Assembly (NCBI GenBank): GCA_030603485.1
Contig: JAUVXS010000066.1
Coordinates: 1 to 9,590, forward strand
Reading direction: 5' to 3'
Origin: Dehalococcoidia bacterium
GTDB lineage: Bacteria; Chloroflexota; Dehalococcoidia; GIF9; AB-539-J10
DNA length: 9,590 bases
The first letter of the stretch is position 1. Each line of letters begins with the position of its first letter. Shown here one piece after another: positions 6,127 through 9,590 of this stretch. Made by a program: the position numbers and the translations under genes. Under the pieces are notes generated by a model. That model was given only the letters and a program-made list of their open reading frames with translations. It made no database searches and was not told the origin of the DNA.

Positions 6127-6180
6127 GACCTGAGATGTCGCTTAGTCCCTCCAGGTACGATTTTGTGTTGTCCTGTTTAG

Positions 6181-6261
6181 GGCAAAAATAGCTTTTGTAT
6201 CTGGTTGTGCTGCCCTGTGTCAAAAGGTGCTAACCGGTATGGTGGCAAAATGGTGACAAAA
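6181..6261 (+). repeat. TGRCAAAA-type short direct repeats, possible integrase arm sites
   Basis: GGTGGCAAAA (6241-6250) and GGTGACAAAA (6252-6261) are direct repeats with an 11-bp period. Related copies are TGTCAAAA (6218-6225) and GGCAAAAA (6181-6188). Short repeats like these beside a broken tRNA are what arm-type sites of tyrosine-recombinase elements look like. No integrase gene is present here, so the role is inferred from position. Confidence 0.4.
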
Positions 6262-6640
6262 CTAAAGGGGGGTCCGCCTGCTTCCCTTCGTGCAATAGAT
6301 TACACTGAAGAAGCGATAGTTAGAAATTAATGGCTAGGTAGGTAGAGCGTGTGATGTGCAGTCTTACAACCGCTGTCAACAACCCCGATCGGAATACATC
6401 GCTGGCGGTGCCGAGCATATTGCCGAGAGCGTGGAGAGGCTGAGGCCGCTGGGGACCAGCTTTATGAAATCTTCCAGGAGACTATTGCCAGAGTCCGGAA
6501 GGGCCAACAGGAGTCAAAATCGTTCAACTGGAGATGCTGCTCCTGAGTGGAAACCGAATCCCTTCTTACCTGCCGCTCATTCCTCGACGCTGCTATGGCT
6601 GTTCGCCGTACCCTGTCGTATGTCTGCTATACTGCCCCTT
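6262..6640. other. Gap without a supported gene
   Basis: No start-bearing frame with family-like sequence was found here. One frame on the plus strand (about 6355-6546) is open for some 60 codons without a start and contains the protein-like stretch AGDQLYEIFQETIARVRKG. The 110-codon ATG frame beginning at 6356 reads arginine-rich and unlike a real protein. The region is probably decayed DNA. Confidence 0.5.
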
Positions 6641-6660
6641 CCACGCTCTTTGCTCTCCAC

Positions 6661-6723
6661 TCTCTACTCTGTAGTCTCTACTCTGTAGTCTCTGCCCTGC
6701 ACACACCGCTCTCTGCTCTGCAC
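6661..6723 (+). repeat. 14-bp tandem repeat in a pyrimidine-rich tract
   Basis: The unit TCTCTACTCTGTAG occurs twice in perfect tandem (6661-6674, 6675-6688). A diverged copy follows (TCTCTGCCCTGCAC, 6689-6702), and after a 7-nt spacer comes TCTCTGCTCTGCAC (6710-6723), 13 of 14 identical to that third copy. The surrounding tract from about 6640 is rich in CTCT and CGCTC and, on the opposite strand, resembles the octamers to the right. Confidence 0.8.
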
Positions 6724-6772
6724 GCTCCGGTCCCTGCAGCAGTGCGGCACGGAGCAAGGCACGTCCATGGCA

Positions 6773-6939
6773 ACCGAGCGACCGAGCGGTGGAGCGATGA
6801 GGCGATAGAGTGACCGTGTGGTAGAGTGACCGAGCGATGGAGCAACCGAGCGATGCAGCGTCGGCGCAGCAGAGCGGTGGAACAATGAAGCAGTAGACAG
6901 TGGAGCGAGAGAGCGACAGAGGGATGGAATGATGGAAGA
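6773..6939 (+). repeat. Array of about 21 degenerate 8-bp repeats (consensus RYSGAGCG)
   Basis: The DNA divides into consecutive 8-bp units: ACCGAGCG, ACCGAGCG, GTGGAGCG, ATGAGGCG, ATAGAGTG, ACCGTGTG, GTAGAGTG, ACCGAGCG, ATGGAGCA, ACCGAGCG, ATGCAGCG and so on. Only one unit (6893-6899) is 7 bp long. ACCGAGCG occurs exactly at 6773, 6781, 6829 and 6845. The array is purine-rich on the plus strand. Because 8 is not a multiple of 3, every minus-strand frame yields the same kind of RSxAPSLx-like peptide, so the overlapping long frames here are products of the repeat and not genes. Confidence 0.85.
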
Positions 6940-7144
6940 TGAGTATGCAGGTTAAGATCAATGTTTGGTGACATATTTCGCAGCCAACAAAACGATGTAT
7001 TGTACAGTCGCTTGTCTCAGTCAATGCAAAACGAGGAACCGAAAAGAATGCGGGTGTTACTCTTTTTTCACTCCTAGTATTTATTGCAGCTTTTTCGCTC
7101 GTTTTATCCTACGCCATTCTTCTAAGAACAGCTTGATAGCCTAA

Positions 7145-7188
7145 GGACAAAGCATGTTTATCGAAGGGATTATCAATATTCTTTGTCC
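7145..7188. repeat. 8-bp perfect inverted repeat with 28-nt loop
   Basis: GGACAAAG (7145-7152) and CTTTGTCC (7181-7188) are exact inverses. No T-run follows on either strand, so a terminator is unlikely. The spacing would suit a protein-binding pair or the ends of a very small lost insertion. Confidence 0.5.
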
Positions 7189-7258
7189 GGTGTCCGAGGC
7201 ACCCTAGTGAGTCAAGGAACCACAAAACGCTACATTGCTGGGCACCATCCTGACGTTC

Positions 7259-7285
7259 TTGTTATATGCCCTCATTTGATATGAT
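7259..7285 (+). promoter_or_regulatory. Possible promoter of the rhodanese gene
   Basis: TTGTTA (7259-7264) and TATGAT (7280-7285) are 15 nt apart, with the -10 ending 8 nt before the ATG. This would give an almost leaderless message, consistent with the absence of a clear ribosome site. The spacer is short, so the assignment is tentative. Confidence 0.3.
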
Positions 7286-7293
7286 GCTGGTAA

Positions 7294-7731
7294 ATGATCA
7301 GGCGACATTATTACTGGATCATAGCGGTGTTGGTAGCTGCAGTCAGTGTTCTTTTGGTATTTACACTTGAAGGGCTGGGCACTCCCTATGACATGCTGGA
7401 AGTGCAGGATGTCACATCTCAAGAAGCATTCGATCTGATACAGGAGAACCACGGTAATCCAGATTTCATCATACTTGATGTGCGAACGTCATTGGAATTT
7501 CACGACGGACATATTGAGGGTGCGCTAAATATTGATGTCAACCTGCCTTCATTCAGTGAAGAGCTAGAACAACTAGACAGGAATGGCACCTATCTGGTTT
7601 ATTGCCGCACTGGCAACCGTAGCAGGACTGCGCTAAGAACAATGGACGATCTGGGATTCACACGTGTTTATCATCTAACAAATGGCATTACCGAATGGGT
7701 GGACGCAGGATTGCCAGTAATAGAAAGCTGA
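7294..7731 (+). CDS. Membrane-anchored rhodanese-domain protein
   Basis: Rhodanese domains carry sulfur (or another group) on an active-site cysteine as a persulfide. The substrate of single-domain members is usually unknown. Here residues 1-24 are a basic start and one hydrophobic segment (YYWIIAVLVAAVSVLLVF), a signal anchor that places the domain outside the cytoplasm. The domain (about 36-145) shows the typical ILDVRTSLEFHDGHIEGALNI strand and the active loop C104-RTGNRS, then GITEWVDAGLPV at the end. The catalytic cysteine is present, so it is probably active. ATG 7294 is chosen because it leads straight into the membrane segment, although no strong ribosome site precedes it. It stands alone, with gene-poor DNA on both sides. 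The CcdA-thioredoxin pair elsewhere in the window also acts outside the membrane, but nothing links them directly. Confidence 0.88.
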   Translation: MIRRHYYWIIAVLVAAVSVLLVFTLEGLGTPYDMLEVQDVTSQEAFDLIQENHGNPDFIILDVRTSLEFHDGHIEGALNIDVNLPSFSEELEQLDRNGTYLVYCRTGNRSRTALRTMDDLGFTRVYHLTNGITEWVDAGLPVIES

Positions 7732-8151
7732 GGCACGACGAATCCTCAAGAATCACCTTCTTCACGCGTGGTTTCTGAGTCTTGGCTCACACTTCCGAGG
7801 AATGTTGAATTTCATTAGAGTGCACAATAGTCAGTATTGTGCAATCCTCTTCCGAAGACTAAATCTTTTGTTGTGGTATCCTGGAGACATAATACTTAAT
7901 TCATAGTAGACCTAATTGCTATGGCGTCCCTTGAATTCCGAACCATGTTGTCATCCATGCTCGCTACATCGTAACTGCAACATGCGCAGATTATCTCTAC
8001 TTTGACCGCTGGGTTAGGAATTCATATACTTAACTGTTGCGTGCCGCGACTGATGATCAATCCCTGCAAATAGTCCGGGAGGCCGAAGCTATCAAGCACA
8101 TCGACAAAGCCCGCTTCCTACTCTACAATAGAGAGAAGGAGACATACACCT
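7732..8151. other. 420-bp gap with one perfect dyad and a short coding-like stretch
   Basis: No full gene is visible. The stretch holds a 9-bp perfect dyad at 7821-7843 and, near its right end, a short protein-like frame that runs into the next gene (8037-8165). No clear terminator was found after the rhodanese gene. Confidence 0.5.
7821..7843. repeat. Perfect 9-bp dyad TGCACAATA-N5-TATTGTGCA
   Basis: TGCACAATA (7821-7829) and TATTGTGCA (7835-7843) are exact inverses around GTCAG. The 23-bp AT-rich dyad without a T-run looks like an operator for a dimeric regulator more than a terminator. No regulator gene lies next to it, and the nearest downstream gene starts about 310 nt away. Confidence 0.55.
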
Positions 8152-8165
8152 GTGGGACCGGTTAA
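8037..8165 (+). CDS. Possible 42-residue ORF or gene remnant overlapping the dehydrogenase start
   Basis: A TTG frame of 42 codons reads like real protein: VREAEAIKHIDKARFLLYN, then REKETYTCGTG and TAA. It overlaps the dehydrogenase GTG by 14 nt. I do not recognise it. There is no ribosome site before the TTG, and a stop lies two codons upstream of it (TAA CTG TTG), so it may be the tail of a lost gene rather than a working small gene. Confidence 0.3.
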   Translation: MRAATDDQSLQIVREAEAIKHIDKARFLLYNREKETYTCGTG

Positions 8166-9144
8166 TGTTTTGATCAACGCGCCGATAGGCGACGAATTAC
8201 TGCTGCAAATCACTAATGTTAGCCCCAGGATAAGACTCAGCAATGTCTATGAATTGGCCCATGCTGAACAAAGAGGAGATTTCGCTCGCAAAGCTGAGCT
8301 TGATGCCCTGTTGGCAGAGGCCGAGGTAATCTACGGGTTTAGACTTCCTAACGACGTAATTGCCCGGGCTCCTAAGTTGAAATGGGTTCAGGTGATGTCT
8401 GCTGGAGTAGATAGATTCTTAGATATTGAATTCCGGCAAAGCTCCGTGATAATGACCAACGTGAGCGGCATACATGCAATTCCAATCGGTGAAATCGTTC
8501 TTGAGCAAATGCTAATGTTTGCCAAACAGGCACCGTTATGCTTTTTGCTAAAGCAAGAAAAGCAATGGAAACGGTTCATGCCGACGGTTTTGCGCTCTAA
8601 GACAGTAGGGATAGTAGGACTCGGTAATATCGGGCGAGAAGTAGCGCGACTGGCCAAAGCCTTTGGCATGAGAGTCGTAGCTACTCGTAGGTCAACTAAA
8701 CGAGTGGCGCGGGCTAAACATGTTGATATCCTTTTGCCTACAGAGCAACTACCACGGTTACTCAAAGAGAGCGATTTCGTGGTGCTTTCCCTACCTTTTA
8801 CCTCCGAAACAAATAGACTGATCGGAGAAAAAGAACTTCGAGCTATGAAGCCTACCGCATATTTAATCAACATTGCCAGGGGTAATATAGTGGATGAGGA
8901 GGCACTAGTCCGTGCTCTCGATGAGCGCTGGATTGCTGGGGCAGGCCTGGACGTCTTCGCTACCGAGCCTTTGCCCGCCGACAGTCGTCTCTGGGAGTTC
9001 CCCAATGTAATCTTCAGCCCCCATATTGCTGGTGGCATGGAAGAATACAATATAAGAGCAACCGAGCTATTCTGTGATAACCTAAGACGCTACCTGAGTG
9101 GAGAGAATTTATTCAACGTGATAGATAAGAAGAAAGGATACTAG
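8152..9144 (+). CDS. D-2-hydroxyacid dehydrogenase (NAD-dependent)
   Basis: This is a cytoplasmic oxidoreductase that interconverts 2-oxoacids and D-2-hydroxyacids with NAD(P)H. The substrate cannot be read from the sequence. Residues 1-145 hold the substrate-binding half, with LKWVQVMSAGVDRF typical of the family. The nucleotide-binding motif is VGIVGLGNIGREVARLAKAF (G-L-G-N-I-G at about 156-161). The catalytic triad is complete: R243 in NIARGNIVDEEAL, E272 in DVFATEPLP, and H291 in FSPHIAGG. The 330-residue length is normal, and the overall look is nearest to the GhrA or phosphoglycerate dehydrogenase-like branch. The start is GTG 8152, with AAGGAG (8136-8141) 10 nt upstream. It appears to be monocistronic: an orphan tRNA half follows and no partner gene is nearby. 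Confidence 0.93.
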   Translation: MGPVNVLINAPIGDELLLQITNVSPRIRLSNVYELAHAEQRGDFARKAELDALLAEAEVIYGFRLPNDVIARAPKLKWVQVMSAGVDRFLDIEFRQSSVIMTNVSGIHAIPIGEIVLEQMLMFAKQAPLCFLLKQEKQWKRFMPTVLRSKTVGIVGLGNIGREVARLAKAFGMRVVATRRSTKRVARAKHVDILLPTEQLPRLLKESDFVVLSLPFTSETNRLIGEKELRAMKPTAYLINIARGNIVDEEALVRALDERWIAGAGLDVFATEPLPADSRLWEFPNVIFSPHIAGGMEEYNIRATELFCDNLRRYLSGENLFNVIDKKKGY

Positions 9145-9396
9145 ATACTGGAGATTTCGACTGAAAAAATATTCAGCGGTGACTTTTATGAAAACAGAAG
9201 TGGACACCAAAAAGTCCTCCTAATTGGAGATAGTGTGTTTTAGAAGGCAGAGGTAGCATCGGCGGCGATGACGCAAGACAACATAGTCTCTCGCTCTCTT
9301 ACGACTTGATCATCAAGCACACATTCCATCGAATTGTGTGTCAGGTCACAATTCGTCAATTTGTTCAATGAGGGCATCAGCGGTTGAAACTGATCA
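9145..9396. other. Gap between the dehydrogenase and the tRNA half
   Basis: No gene is supported. The notable content is the 9-bp dyad at 9330-9355. A weak CTCC-TAATT-GGAG inverted repeat lies near 9217-9231 but lacks a proper T-run. The end next to the tRNA half (TGATCAGG) shows no match to a tRNA 5' half. Confidence 0.5.
9330..9355. repeat. 9-bp inverted repeat CGAATTGTG / CACAATTCG beside the tRNA half
   Basis: CGAATTGTG (9330-9338) and CACAATTCG (9347-9355) are exact inverses separated by 8 nt. They sit 42 nt left of the orphan tRNA half, a position where recombinase or excisionase sites are common. An operator role is equally possible. Confidence 0.5.
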
Positions 9397-9443
9397 GGCT
9401 CATAACCCGGAGGTCGTTGGTTCAAATCCAACCCCCGCCACCA
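9397..9443 (+). pseudogene. 3' half of a CAU-anticodon tRNA (Met type), likely attachment-site remnant
   Basis: From GGCTCATAACCC (anticodon loop, CAT at 9401-9403) the sequence continues as a normal tRNA: variable region GGAGGTCG, T arm TTGGTTCAAATCCAA, acceptor CCCCGCC, discriminator A9440 and an encoded CCA (9441-9443). The left flank cannot form the D arm or the acceptor partner GGCGGGG. The three C's after the loop suggest an initiator tRNA, but C72 is unlike the usual initiator A72, so fMet, Met and Ile2 remain open. A break exactly at the anticodon loop is what integration by a tRNA-targeting recombinase leaves behind. Confidence 0.75.
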
Positions 9444-9590
9444 AGACAAAGACAGGGGGAGCGGTGATACTCTCCTTCGATTTCTTACGCATAACAACCT
9501 AATAGTTAGAGGCACATTGGAGAGAGGTAACATTTAGCCAAATTGTGTCTTCAGGATCTGCCTCCCGGTTTCCGCTTTGATTTCCGCCTC
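9444..9590. other. Right edge, no supported gene
   Basis: On the minus strand, 9534-9590 is open to the edge and would read as an 18-residue tail ending ILKTQFG before TAA, possibly the end of a gene lying outside. A second minus frame is also open here, so neither can be trusted. Confidence 0.3.

Larger units (their letters stand above)
6940..7293. other. Gap without a supported gene
   Basis: Between the octamer array and the rhodanese gene I see no gene with a start. A frame at 6972-7136 lacks any start codon but encodes a clean membrane-helix-like stretch (VTLFSLLVFIAAFSLVLS), possibly a remnant. An inverted repeat GGACAAAG/CTTTGTCC lies at 7145-7188. Confidence 0.5.

Noticed and set aside
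6115..6160. Group I intron inside tRNA-Lys
   Set aside because: No downstream 3' exon with a T arm and GCGGCCC end was found, and no intron core is apparent.
6335..6348. TAGGTAGGTAGAGC, like a tRNA D arm
   Set aside because: No anticodon arm, T arm or acceptor pairing can be built around it.
6640..6939. CRISPR array
   Set aside because: Units are 8 or 14 bp, contiguous, with no unique spacers and no cas genes nearby.
6593..7024. Long minus-strand frames of 143, 98 and 73 codons
   Set aside because: They overlap in all three frames and consist of RSxAPSLx-like repeats forced by the 8-bp array. No ribosome site or family likeness.
8388..9050. 220-codon minus-strand frame inside the dehydrogenase
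   Set aside because: It is a serine/arginine-rich shadow of a clear catalytic enzyme on the other strand.
9240..9533. 97-codon minus-strand frame across the tRNA half
   Set aside because: Contains the LDLNQRPPGYEPD string that arises from reading a tRNA antisense. Not a gene.

Overview
The window looks like a chromosomal segment of a bacterium with moderate GC. It carries ordinary housekeeping genes (fabF, acpP, rnhA, pyrE, lepB), many single tRNA genes, and TTGACA/TACAAT-type promoters. The gene content, the tRNA-adjacent recombinase and the small dispersed operons remind me of Dehalococcoidia (Chloroflexota). That placement is inference: there is no rRNA or other marker here to settle it.

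Left part (1-1592): the window opens inside a protein tail that reads like the C-terminus of a serine recombinase and runs into a tRNA-Ala gene on the opposite strand. This is the usual look of an integrated element abutting a tRNA 3' end. Divergent promoters then serve tRNA-Ala (minus) and a two-gene plus-strand operon, ccdA plus a membrane-anchored TlpA/ResA-type thioredoxin. This pair would move reducing equivalents across the membrane for disulfide or cytochrome c maturation.

Core minus-strand block (1587-5988), read right to left: lepB and pyrE (tightly packed); a consensus promoter followed by tRNA-Phe, tRNA-Leu and tRNA-Gln; rnhA; tRNA-Asn; then a promoter driving acpP and fabF. A 34-codon open frame between acpP and fabF overlaps the fabF start by 4 nt and may couple their translation. 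acpP and fabF are the carrier and condensing enzyme of fatty-acid elongation.

Right part (5989-9590) is gene-poor and looks like an accessory or decayed region. It starts with a tRNA-Lys(CTT) 5' half that keeps its promoter but has no recognisable 3' half. Next come integrase-arm-like TGRCAAAA repeats, about 300 bp of low-complexity DNA made of a pyrimidine-rich arm and a purine-rich array of about 21 degenerate 8-bp units, a membrane-anchored rhodanese, and a 420-bp gap with a perfect 9-bp dyad. It continues with a D-2-hydroxyacid dehydrogenase, another 9-bp dyad, and the 3' half of a CAU-anticodon (Met-type) tRNA, again without its other half. The two orphan tRNA halves bracket roughly 3.3 kb and suggest repeated integration and loss of mobile DNA. 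I did not find a clear new defence or metabolic system. The strongest unexplained items are the octamer array, the two orphan tRNA halves, and the small ORF between acpP and fabF.
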